Part shown: one piece after another, positions 7,596 to 13,667 of the stretch
Numbering within the stretch: position 1 is the stretch's first letter
How the letters are laid out: each line of letters begins with the position of its first letter
Assembly (NCBI GenBank): GCA_036443405.1
Contig: JAZFYD010000105.1
Span: forward strand, 1 to 15,324
Direction of reading: 5' to 3'
Source: JAZFYD01 sp036443405
GTDB lineage: Bacteria > Planctomycetota > PLA2
Length of the DNA stretch: 15,324 nt
Made by a program: the position numbers and the translations under genes
The notes under the pieces: model-generated
What the model was told of the DNA's origin: nothing
What the model saw: only the letters and a program-made list of their open reading frames with translations
Database searches by the model: none

Positions 7596-8304
7596 CGCGA
7601 TCGCCGCCCTGTTATGGCTCGCCGCGGCCACGTTCGCGGACGGCATCAACACGAACTCCGCGCTCCCCGTCGGAGAGGGGACCCTGGTATCGCGCACGCA
7701 AGCGCGGCGCGCGGACCTCGACAGCGAAGTCGACCGGTATCTCGCCAGCCAGACGTTCGCCTACGGCGCCAGCGGCCGCCTGACGTATTTCGCGTCGCTC
7801 GGCTACGTGTGGAACCGACCAGGTCCTGACGGCCTCACCGATCTAGCCCTGTTCGGGCGCTACCGTTTCTTCGCACGCGATGCGAAGCGGCAGACCCTCA
7901 GCTTTTCGGCCATCCTCGGCGCGGAGTTGCCGACCGGACAGGGTTTTATCGGTGGCGACTCGGCAGGAGCCATCCTGGGGCTCGTCGGCACCTGGGCCAA
8001 GCGGGACTGGACCATCGATACGGACTTCGTGCGTTCGTTCCGGTTCGACGATGCCGACTCAACGCGTGCGAACCTCGCAGTCTCCTACGCCGTGCACGCC
8101 ACGAAGAAGCTCCAACTCGTCGGCGTGCTCGAGGCCAATTATCGCCGCGACGGTTCCGAAGATGTCCTCTTCGTTTCGCCCGGCCTGCAACTCCAACTGC
8201 GTGGCGTGATCCTCGAAGCTTCGTTCCAGGTCCGTGCCCTGGAGGACGCTGCGCGACCCACAGCCCGGCACGTCGTCGTTCTGGGCGTCCGCTTCGTCTT
8301 CTGA
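7555..8304 (+). CDS. Predicted outer-membrane beta-barrel protein (MetA/phenol-degradation transporter-like)
   Basis: The likely start is ATG 7555 (249 residues), overlapping the end of the HMA gene by 41 bases; ATG 7582 is an alternative. An N-terminal hydrophobic segment (AIAALLWLAAATFADG) is a signal peptide. The mature part is made of short amphipathic strands with alternating aromatic and polar residues (RLTYFASLGYVWNR, LALFGRYRFFARD, TLSFSAILGAELPTG, DWTIDTDFVRSFRF, RHVVVLGVRFVF) and ends in Phe, as outer-membrane barrels do. The opening INTNSALPVGEGTLVSRTQAR resembles the transporter-like barrels annotated as MetA-pathway/phenol-degradation family, which also occur next to metal-efflux genes. 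It is the last gene of the operon and stops at TGA 8302-8304. The cellular role is unknown. An outer-membrane metal or porin function is inference. Confidence 0.65.
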   Translation: MCNRFQRCRMRCSNAIAALLWLAAATFADGINTNSALPVGEGTLVSRTQARRADLDSEVDRYLASQTFAYGASGRLTYFASLGYVWNRPGPDGLTDLALFGRYRFFARDAKRQTLSFSAILGAELPTGQGFIGGDSAGAILGLVGTWAKRDWTIDTDFVRSFRFDDADSTRANLAVSYAVHATKKLQLVGVLEANYRRDGSEDVLFVSPGLQLQLRGVILEASFQVRALEDAARPTARHVVVLGVRFVF

Positions 8305-8370
8305 CCCTGCCCTCGCCGTTTGATCGGCAACGTCGCTTCAGCGCCGGAGACGCAAGCGCGACCCGGCCCA
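8305..8370. other. Short convergent intergenic gap
   Basis: These 66 bases separate the stops of the two convergent metal operons. Only weak inverted repeats are visible (for example GCCG 8315-8318 with CGGC 8325-8328) and there is no T-tract, so I do not call a terminator. Confidence 0.5.
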
Positions 8371-8991
8371 TCAGCAGGAAGCGCCGAGGTCCTGATCGAA
8401 GCCAACCTCCGTCAGGAACGCCTGGAACGCCTCACCGGTATTCCGAACCTCCATGAGGCCGCGCGCGTGGAGGCTGAGCTTCAGATCGACCGCGTCACGG
8501 TTCTCTTCCCGCCCGGTCATCCGATAGACCTCCGCGGCCAGCCTTCCAGGATCGAGAAGCGTCTGCTCGCCGATGCCCTGCTCGGAGGGGAGCTGCGCCA
8601 TCCAAAGTTCAGGCGTCGGCAGAGCGTCTCCCTCCCACACGACTCCGGCTGGATAGACCAGATACAAGTCCCAACCCGTCTTCGCGAGACCAAGACACTG
8701 GGCGGCCAAGTCTCCCAGCACGCGGTTCGGATCCCAGGCATGGGACACCCGGGGATCAGGGAACGCGTCGACCACCTTCTGCGCGGCCTCCGCGTCGTCC
8801 CCGCTCATCATCGGGAGCCAGACCGCGAACCCCCGCAGGTTCTCGCCGTCGATTGTCTCGAACATTCCCCGGACAACCCCGTGCCCGTACATGCACATCG
8901 GTCACGTCGGCGAGAGGACGACCATCAATCGGACCGCGTCCGATGCCTCGTTGAAATCGCTCCGCAGTCGTTCGATGTCGAGTGATTTCAT
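8371..8991 (-). CDS. Thioredoxin-like protein, predicted selenoprotein with UxxC motif
   Basis: The frame starts at ATG 8991-8989, behind a GGAAAGG ribosome-binding site on the minus strand, and contains one in-frame TGA at 8904-8902 read as U30. The product is 206 residues. The N-terminal part reads VRLMVVLSPTU-PMC: a hydrophobic beta strand followed by U30-P-M-C33 at the thioredoxin active-site position. A second strand (FAVWLPMM) and a segment DPRVSHAWDPNRVLGDL follow, and then WDLYLVYPAGVVWEG. This layout matches a thioredoxin-like family that occurs with either Cys or Sec in LSPT(C/U)PxC; I know the family only as uncharacterised. Normal gene calling would start at ATG 8898, after the UGA, and lose the first strand and the catalytic residue. 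A SECIS-like hairpin follows at 8870-8887. It lies 28 bases after the HMA-thioredoxin gene in the same operon. It probably acts in thiol or selenol redox chemistry. The substrate is unknown. Confidence 0.82.
8870..8887 (-). promoter_or_regulatory. Predicted bacterial SECIS stem-loop of the UxxC protein gene
   Basis: On the minus strand CGGGCA (8887-8882) pairs with TGTCCG (8875-8870), with one G-T wobble, closing the six-base loop CGGGGT (8881-8876). The loop starts 20 nt after the UGA and has G as its second base. This is the same geometry as the other two predicted SECIS elements in the window, although the stem sequences differ. Confidence 0.6.
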
Positions 8992-9019
8992 GCGTGAACC
9001 GCCTTTCCGTCCGCAGATC

Positions 9020-9766
9020 CTAGTTCTTCGATTCAAGGGTCTTGAGATGGCCGAGCATGGTCTCGACGGTGATGACCCCCTCATCTTGCGCCGCGATCTT
9101 CCCGTCGGGCGTGATGAACCTCAGCTGCGGGATCGCGTGGATGTCGAACTGCGTCGCCGCGTCCCGGTCCTCCTCCACCATGATCTTGCGGAAGATGACC
9201 TTCTTCAGCGCGTCCTGCACCCTCGAATCCGCAAGCGTCTCCTTCTCGAACCGAACGCACGCCCCGCAGAAGTTCCCCGAGAACTCCAGAACCAGCGCCT
9301 TGTTTTCGCGCTGCGCCTGCTTCAGGAGATCTGCAATCAGGTCGGATTTCGTGGCGGGCACGTCGGGTTGTTCGGGCTCGGCCAGCGCGACCTTCTCGTC
9401 GATCTCGGTACCGGTGAACCCAAGCGCGTCGATCTCCTCGATGATCGTGGCAGGATCGATCTGCGCCGAATCGTATTGAATGATGAAGAGGTCTTTCTCG
9501 AGCTTGGTTTCGATCTTCGAAATGCCGGGGAGCCCCTCCAGGGCTCCTTGGACCTTGTTCGGTCACCCCAGTCACGTGATCCCAAGCTGCTGCACCATGC
9601 CCTTGACTTCGATGTAGGCGATGCGCATCACCGGCGCACCCAGGGCCTCTTCATCGGCGTTTGTCTCTGCAGGGTGAGTGGCACTCCAGTACGGAAACGC
9701 GAAGGAAACCGCCGCGATCGCCACTAGCAAGGCCCCCACCTTCGTTGCGTTGCCGGACCTGCTCAT
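9020..9766 (-). CDS. Membrane-anchored HMA-thioredoxin fusion, predicted selenoprotein with UxxU
   Basis: ATG 9766 overlaps the stop of the CopZ-like gene (ATGA) and has AGGAAGAG upstream. Reading through TGA at 9574-9572 (U65) and 9565-9563 (U68), one frame runs to TAG 9022-9020 and gives 248 residues. Residues 8-27 are a hydrophobic anchor or signal, so the rest should face the periplasm. Residues about 48-122 form an HMA domain: strand MVQQLGIT, then U65-L-G-U68, helix PNKVQGALEGLPGISKIE, strand DLFIIQYD, helix DPATIIEEIDALGF. The CxxC metal site is thus UxxU, as in the HMA lipoprotein of the facing operon. Residues about 138-248 are a thioredoxin domain with C167-G-A-C170 (FSGNFCGACVRFEKET) and a cis-proline (AIPQLRFITPDG). 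The thioredoxin part could reduce or load the selenol metal site. A SECIS-like hairpin sits at 9529-9547. The frame and domains are clear. Sec insertion is predicted. Confidence 0.85.
9529..9547 (-). promoter_or_regulatory. Predicted bacterial SECIS stem-loop of the HMA-thioredoxin gene
   Basis: On the minus strand GGAGCCC (9547-9541) pairs perfectly with GGGCTCC (9535-9529) around the loop TGGAG (9540-9536). This seven-base-pair stem has G as the second loop base. The loop starts 22 nt after the second UGA and 31 nt after the first, nearly identical spacing to the HMA lipoprotein gene. Confidence 0.7.
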
Positions 9767-10257
9767 GACTTCGGCTCTTCCTGTGCGCCTTCTTGGAGTT
9801 CGACTTGAATGGCGTGCACTGCGGCGTTGACGTCGCCGAGACAGCAGATTCCCTGCGGGTTCTTGACCTCGCAGGCGCACTGACCGGCGGCGATCCCGTC
9901 CTTGATCTGTTGCGGGATCGTTGTTGCGCCGGTCTGCTCGACCTCCTCGCGGAGGTTGGCCCTTGTGAAGTCGAAGCAGTAGCAGACCGGAACAGGGTCC
10001 TCCGTCTCCTTGAGTCCGACACGAACTTTGAGGTCCGCCTTGCGATAGGTCTCGTCCCCGGACGCGGCGAAGTAGACGACCTCGCATCCGGGGTCCGGGC
10101 AGAAATAAAACGGACCCGCCCCGAGCCGGCTCGGGTCCACGAGCAGACTCGCGGGGGTCATCCGGTCGACTGTCTTGCCTTTCGCGCTCGAAACAGGGCA
10201 GAGCGCCGACGCCGGTTCCGCCTCCGAACAGCAGTCGTGATCGCGGGCGTCGCTCAT
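9763..10257 (-). CDS. CopZ-family metallochaperone with Cys-rich Fe-S/zinc domain
   Basis: ATG 10257 overlaps the stop of the csoR gene (ATGA); an upstream extension of 24 residues is only a shadow inside csoR. The 164-residue product has eleven cysteines: C9/C10, C20, C53 and C58 (YFCPDPGC), C92 and C94 (VCYCF), C127 and C129 (GQCACEVKNP), and C138/C139 (GICCLG). The pattern CYCF, then AGxCxC, NPxG and CCLG is that of the N-terminal domain of CopZ from Archaeoglobus fulgidus, which binds a [2Fe-2S] cluster and zinc and can reduce Cu(II). In that protein the domain is fused to a C-terminal HMA CxxC domain. Here no HMA follows in the same chain, but the next gene encodes one. No signal peptide is visible, so it should be cytoplasmic. 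Metal reduction or loading is inferred from the family. Confidence 0.85.
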   Translation of the reverse strand: MSDARDHDCCSEAEPASALCPVSSAKGKTVDRMTPASLLVDPSRLGAGPFYFCPDPGCEVVYFAASGDETYRKADLKVRVGLKETEDPVPVCYCFDFTRANLREEVEQTGATTIPQQIKDGIAAGQCACEVKNPQGICCLGDVNAAVHAIQVELQEGAQEEPKS

Positions 10258-10547
10258 GAGTTCCTCAGCACGGTTGCGACCGCCTTGGAGATGCGCTGCG
10301 TGATCTCCTCCGGAGACCCCTCCATGCAACTCGTCATGCAGTCGGCCAGATGCTCCTCGAGGATCTTCGCTGCGATCTGTCCCACGGCGCTGCGCGCGGC
10401 CGCGAGCTGGATCAGGACGTCATCGGCGCAACGGTCGTCCTCGATCATCTTCTTGATCGCAGTGAGGTGACCCGTCGCGCGGTTGATGCGATTCACCAGC
10501 CGTCGCTTGGCCTCGGGAGTCATGTAGCCAGTTTGGATGTCAGCCAC
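10254..10547 (-). CDS. csoR: CsoR/RcnR-family (DUF156) metal-sensing repressor
   Basis: GTG 10547 lies just after AAAGGAG (10560-10554 on the minus strand). The 97-residue all-helical protein has the DUF156 pattern: RLVNRINRATGHLTAIKKMIEDDRC, then VLIQLAAARSAV and ILEEHLADCM. Candidate Cu(I) ligands are C40, H66 and C70, with C74 nearby. H66 and C70 keep the HxxxC spacing of Mycobacterium CsoR (His61, Cys65), but C40 sits one residue earlier than Cys36 when the QL segment is aligned, so the sensed metal is not certain. By family knowledge the apo-protein binds a G/C-tract palindrome and releases it on binding metal. A matching palindrome lies upstream at 10618-10635. It heads the four-gene minus-strand operon and probably controls it. 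Confidence 0.9.
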   Translation of the reverse strand: MADIQTGYMTPEAKRRLVNRINRATGHLTAIKKMIEDDRCADDVLIQLAAARSAVGQIAAKILEEHLADCMTSCMEGSPEEITQRISKAVATVLRNS

Positions 10548-10588
10548 GGTGGCTCCTTTCTCACATCCCCGCTGGATGTTCCGATCCG

Positions 10589-10617
10589 AGCGTAACCGGC
10601 TATTGTGGCCCGGTCAA
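10589..10617 (-). promoter_or_regulatory. Candidate sigma70-type promoter of the csoR operon
   Basis: On the minus strand TTGACC (10617-10612) is followed after 17 bases by TACGCT (10594-10589), a good -35 and a poor -10 hexamer. An alternative uses TTGGCC just upstream of the palindrome and TATTGA at its edge, which would place the operator between -35 and -10 as in many CsoR-regulated promoters. Either way the operator touches the promoter. Confidence 0.4.
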
Positions 10618-10635
10618 TATCCCCCCGGGGGGATA
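10618..10635. promoter_or_regulatory. CsoR-type operator palindrome
   Basis: TATCCCCCCGGGGGGATA is a perfect 18-base inverted repeat with a C6G6 core and A/T-rich edges. This matches the known operator form of CsoR/RcnR-family repressors (C/G tracts flanked by TA-rich ends). It lies 71 bases upstream of the csoR start, at its promoter. I saw no second copy in the window; the promoter of the plus-strand pump operon is off the left edge. Confidence 0.8.
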
Positions 10636-10708
10636 CTGGCCAAAGACGTAACCACCTCGCGGAGTGCCACTTACGTGCCGGTACCGCGCGCTAGCGCCGC
10701 GGACAGCT

Positions 10709-10728
10709 CCAACGGCGTCAGCCGTTGG
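10709..10728 (-). terminator. Stem-loop after the metalloprotease gene, possible terminator
   Basis: CCAACGGC (10709-10716) and GCCGTTGG (10721-10728) form a perfect eight-base-pair stem with loop GTCA on the plus strand. It begins 16 bases after the protease stop. There is no T-tract, so intrinsic termination is uncertain; it may protect the 3' end or assist factor-dependent termination. It also separates the protease operon from the csoR promoter. Confidence 0.45.
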
Positions 10729-10743
10729 GCCAACAACACTGCA

Positions 10744-12927
10744 TCACTGCGACAGCGTCAAGTTCGATGAGTTCAGCGTTGCCGTCGGCAAACCCAGCGG
10801 GGTCGACGGATCACTCGTGGGCGTGTAGGCCTCGATGTCGCCGGGCTCGACTGTGAAGCTGAACGTGACCGCTGTACCCGCCGGGTCGAACTCCTGGTTG
10901 CAGTTGGCCGGCAGCCCGCCGCCGCCGCCATCTCCACCACCACCACCGCCGCACGAAATCGGGAGCGCCAGCGCCGCGATCAGGATCCACGCGAGCTTGC
11001 GGCCACGGGTGAAACGGGCCAGCAGGTAAAACGCCGGGAGGAAGGCCAGGAACACCCACGAGGCGGTCGGTCCCGCCGTGACCACGGACTCGACGGTCAC
11101 GTCGTACATGACGATCAGGTCCTCGGACGCCCCTGCATTGAGTTCGACATCGAGGCCCGAGATCGTGATCGTGCCGTTGTCCATGGTCGGTGTGCCGGAC
11201 CCGATCACTGGCTCGCCGGAATCACGCACGCCGTTGCCGTTTTGATCCGACACGACCGCAATGCGATCGACATCCAGCGCCTCGTTCCCCGAGCCAACGG
11301 TGCGCAGCCGGATCGAGTCGACCCAAAGCTCCTCCAGCGCCGGCGCGGTCAACCGCAGTTGCATGAGCGAGCGCTCGCACGCGGGGCTCGCATAAGACTC
11401 GTCGCCGGGCGTGTTCGGGCCCAACACGATCGTGGCGTTTGTGTTCGTCGGCGCGGCCGGGAGGCTCGCCCCGGCGCCCGTCAGTTCGATCGAGTAGCTG
11501 CCGGTGCTGCCCGGCGAGCCTGCACCGCGGCGGGCGTAGAGCTGAATCGTGTAGATCCCCGTCTCGGCCAAGGTCGTGTTGAGGATCGCGGCGCCGTTGA
11601 TCGGTGTGTCCGCGTCCTCGAGGTCGAGATCGCTGGGCCGCAACAGACGCAACTGCGGAACAAACGACGCAGCCGCCACTTCGATCCGCGCGGTCTGTCC
11701 AGCCGTACCCGCGAACACGAAGTAGTCGACGTAGCTGAGGCTGCCAAGTTGGTTCGAAACGCGCGAGTCCGTCGTCGAGATCGTTCCGGCCAACATGTCG
11801 TCCCGAACGATCGGCGCGCCGTCGAGGATGAAATCGATGAAGCTCGTCGTCCGGCCGGCCCGCACCTGCACGATGTCCCCGGTGGCGGGCGGGTCAAGGG
11901 CCGGATCATACGTGTCGCCAAGGCGCCAAAGCTCGTCCTGCGCCGCGACGAATGGATTCGCGCCGAGGCCCTCGCCGGTCGTCGAGAGATTCGACGGGTC
12001 CAAGTTGGCGCGACCGTTGATCGTCTCGATCACGACGCGATAACCGCCCGGCGGCATGTGCGGGATGCGGAACCTGCCCTCGTGTTCGCTGCCGGAATCG
12101 CTCAAGCGCCCGACGTGAATCGTGCCGTCCTCGCTCACGGCGCGCACCGCGATCTGGTTGGCGGGCGCGCCGGAGACGGAACGAATCGTGCCGCGCAGCG
12201 TGCCCCAACTGCTTGTGTCACCGGAGTAGTGATTGCGCATCGCCGCGCGGTCGTCGTCGCTCAGCGTGCCACCCGCCTGCGGCTCCGACGGAATTCGGAA
12301 CGGGAACATCGTCGGCATGTCGGCCGGCTGCGCGGCCAGAAGCCCGAACCCCGTCGACGTGTTCGCGATACCGACGACCGAGTGGCCGAGTGCCGCGACG
12401 TGACCGAGCTCGTGAAGCAGCGTGGAACGGAACAACTCCTCGCGGGTCGCGCCGGTGCCCGGTTCCGACAGCGCGATGCCTGTCGTGTTGATCACGACCA
12501 CGACATCGAGGATGTTGTTCGAGGGGCTGACGCTCTTGATCGTGATGCCGAGCACGGACGGGTCGATCGAGAACGCCTGCATGATCGAACCGTCGGCATC
12601 CCAGGCGAGTTCGTGATTGCTATCGGTGAAGCGCCCGAAGGTCGTCATGGCGTTGACGCCGGTGTAGGAGGAGTGAAGCGCGGCATCGCCGAACAAGTTG
12701 TCGGCGCCGGCGATGGCGTCCCACTGGTCCATCAACTCCTGCGCGACCCCGACGGGGTTCCCGATCCCGCTGATGGCGTCCGTGTCCACGCGAAAGTCCA
12801 TGGGTGTGCGGCTGTCGGGCAGCCTCTCGAAGCGAAACGTCTGCGTACCGCTGCTGGAGATGAGAAACGCGCCGGCGACCGAGGCGGCTGCGGCGACGCC
12901 GATGATGACGAACAGGCGTTGCATCAT
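10744..12927 (-). CDS. Secreted matrixin-like zinc metalloprotease, multidomain
   Basis: ATG 12927 overlaps the upstream stop (ATGA). The 727-residue protein has a hydrophobic N-terminal signal or anchor (5-23). A metzincin catalytic domain spans about 30-235, with zinc site H172-E-L-G-H176-VAALG-H182 and a Met-turn candidate M207 (PTMFP). Residues about 243-305 resemble a carboxypeptidase-regulatory-like beta sandwich (GTIRSVSGAPANQIAVRA, then PPGGYRVVIE). Residues about 390-480 resemble a bacterial pre-peptidase C-terminal domain (DYFVFAGTAGQ, then TGIYTIQLYA). Residues about 495-615 form a beta-rich domain with DQNGNGVRDSGEP, a Ca-binding-like loop. The end is odd: a hydrophobic segment (624-637), RFTRGRK, a second hydrophobic segment ending LPISC659, then a glycine run and a 56-residue tail. 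The protein probably acts on or outside the cell surface. The substrate is unknown. The catalytic assignment is firm and the other domains are tentative. Confidence 0.85.
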   Translation of the reverse strand: MMQRLFVIIGVAAAASVAGAFLISSSGTQTFRFERLPDSRTPMDFRVDTDAISGIGNPVGVAQELMDQWDAIAGADNLFGDAALHSSYTGVNAMTTFGRFTDSNHELAWDADGSIMQAFSIDPSVLGITIKSVSPSNNILDVVVVINTTGIALSEPGTGATREELFRSTLLHELGHVAALGHSVVGIANTSTGFGLLAAQPADMPTMFPFRIPSEPQAGGTLSDDDRAAMRNHYSGDTSSWGTLRGTIRSVSGAPANQIAVRAVSEDGTIHVGRLSDSGSEHEGRFRIPHMPPGGYRVVIETINGRANLDPSNLSTTGEGLGANPFVAAQDELWRLGDTYDPALDPPATGDIVQVRAGRTTSFIDFILDGAPIVRDDMLAGTISTTDSRVSNQLGSLSYVDYFVFAGTAGQTARIEVAAASFVPQLRLLRPSDLDLEDADTPINGAAILNTTLAETGIYTIQLYARRGAGSPGSTGSYSIELTGAGASLPAAPTNTNATIVLGPNTPGDESYASPACERSLMQLRLTAPALEELWVDSIRLRTVGSGNEALDVDRIAVVSDQNGNGVRDSGEPVIGSGTPTMDNGTITISGLDVELNAGASEDLIVMYDVTVESVVTAGPTASWVFLAFLPAFYLLARFTRGRKLAWILIAALALPISCGGGGGGDGGGGGLPANCNQEFDPAGTAVTFSFTVEPGDIEAYTPTSDPSTPLGLPTATLNSSNLTLSQ

Positions 12928-13535
12928 TTGCTCCGCGCCGTCTTCTCTGAAGGTTGCGGTGCCGGCTTCCGTGCCGCTTTCTGGGCGGCGCTCAAGCGCT
13001 TCAACTCGTCACGGACCGCGGTTCGAAACTCGTCCAAACCCGTGCGGACCGGCGCGATGTCGCGAAAACCGGTGACGAAACCGGTCAGACGCCGCTTGCC
13101 GCTCCTGTCCTTCTCGATCGGAACGTGGCCGCGATGCGCGAGGCTCACGATCCAACGCGGGTTCACCGGGCCGCCAACCGCGGATCCGGCGTCTGTCGCA
13201 CGCTTGAGAAAAAGCACCGCCTCTTGCCCGGGCCGAAACCGCGGCATCCCCGCGACAACGGTGCGCACGCCCCCGGCTTCGCCGCCCGGAATGCGGACTT
13301 CGAACGTCTTCTCCCCACTGCCCTTCATCTCCTCGAGCACTCTGAGGCGCACGGGGGTGAACCCGATCCCCGTCGCGCGGTCGAGGCGCGCTTCGCATGA
13401 GGCGCATTCGACGCAGCAAACGCGATCGGAACCTTCGAGAAGATCGCGCGTCGTTTTGTTCGGAAGGGTGGTCGCGCCGACGGCCAGACTGAGCAGGCAC
13501 ACGACGGCGGCGACGGAGGTGATTTTGTGAGGCAT
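12924..13535 (-). CDS. Small secreted protein of unknown function, partner of the metalloprotease
   Basis: The 203-residue product begins at ATG 13535 and has a clear signal peptide (about 1-21, KITSVAAVVCLLSLAVGA). The mature part starts with a cysteine cluster C40-C41-V-E-C44-A-S-C47 and continues with a beta-rich region: TPVRLRVLEEMKGSG, then TFEVRIPGGEAGGVRTVVAGMPRFRPGQEAVLFL. That pattern, a LKG-like turn, PGGE-GG, GMPxFxxGQE and VLFL, is one I associate with small secreted proteins encoded next to matrixin-like proteases in several phyla. The tail is Lys/Ala/Pro-rich. Its stop overlaps the protease start, so the two are co-translated and may work together, for example as chaperone or inhibitor; this is inference. 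A TATAAT box lies upstream. Confidence 0.75.
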   Translation of the reverse strand: MPHKITSVAAVVCLLSLAVGATTLPNKTTRDLLEGSDRVCCVECASCEARLDRATGIGFTPVRLRVLEEMKGSGEKTFEVRIPGGEAGGVRTVVAGMPRFRPGQEAVLFLKRATDAGSAVGGPVNPRWIVSLAHRGHVPIEKDRSGKRRLTGFVTGFRDIAPVRTGLDEFRTAVRDELKRLSAAQKAARKPAPQPSEKTARSK

Positions 13536-13572
13536 GGCGTTCTGTCGACGCGCCTGAAGCCGCGCGTGCCGA

Positions 13573-13578
13573 GAATTA
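13573..13578 (-). promoter_or_regulatory. -10 box (TATAAT) for the metalloprotease operon
   Basis: The minus strand reads a perfect TATAAT here, 37 bases upstream of the ATG at 13535, which would give a leader of about 30 bases. The -35 region (around GACAAC, 18 bases upstream) is weak. In such G/C-rich DNA a perfect -10 hexamer in a gene-free gap is notable. Confidence 0.55.
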
Positions 13579-13667
13579 TAGGGCGGACGGGGCCCGATGT
13601 TGTCGGAACGGCGTTGGCCGCACTGTTGGGAGACGATTCGGCGCGCACGGCGCAGCCCACGCGAAGC

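Noticed and set aside
8371..8898. Thioredoxin-like protein starting at ATG 8898
   Set aside because: This start lies just after the UGA and would remove the first beta strand and the active-site position. The upstream frame has a better ribosome-binding site and fits the fold.
8320..9727. Plus-strand ORFs opposite the csoR operon
   Set aside because: They are Arg/Leu-rich shadows; the minus strand carries coherent domains with ATGA junctions and SECIS-like hairpins.
10915..10955. CCG/CCA-rich stretch as a microsatellite or regulatory repeat
   Set aside because: It simply encodes the glycine run of the protease tail; it is short and imperfect.
11242..13530. Long plus-strand ORF across the protease gene
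   Set aside because: It is an Arg-rich, low-complexity translation opposite a clear metalloprotease and secreted protein; it is an artefact of high GC content.
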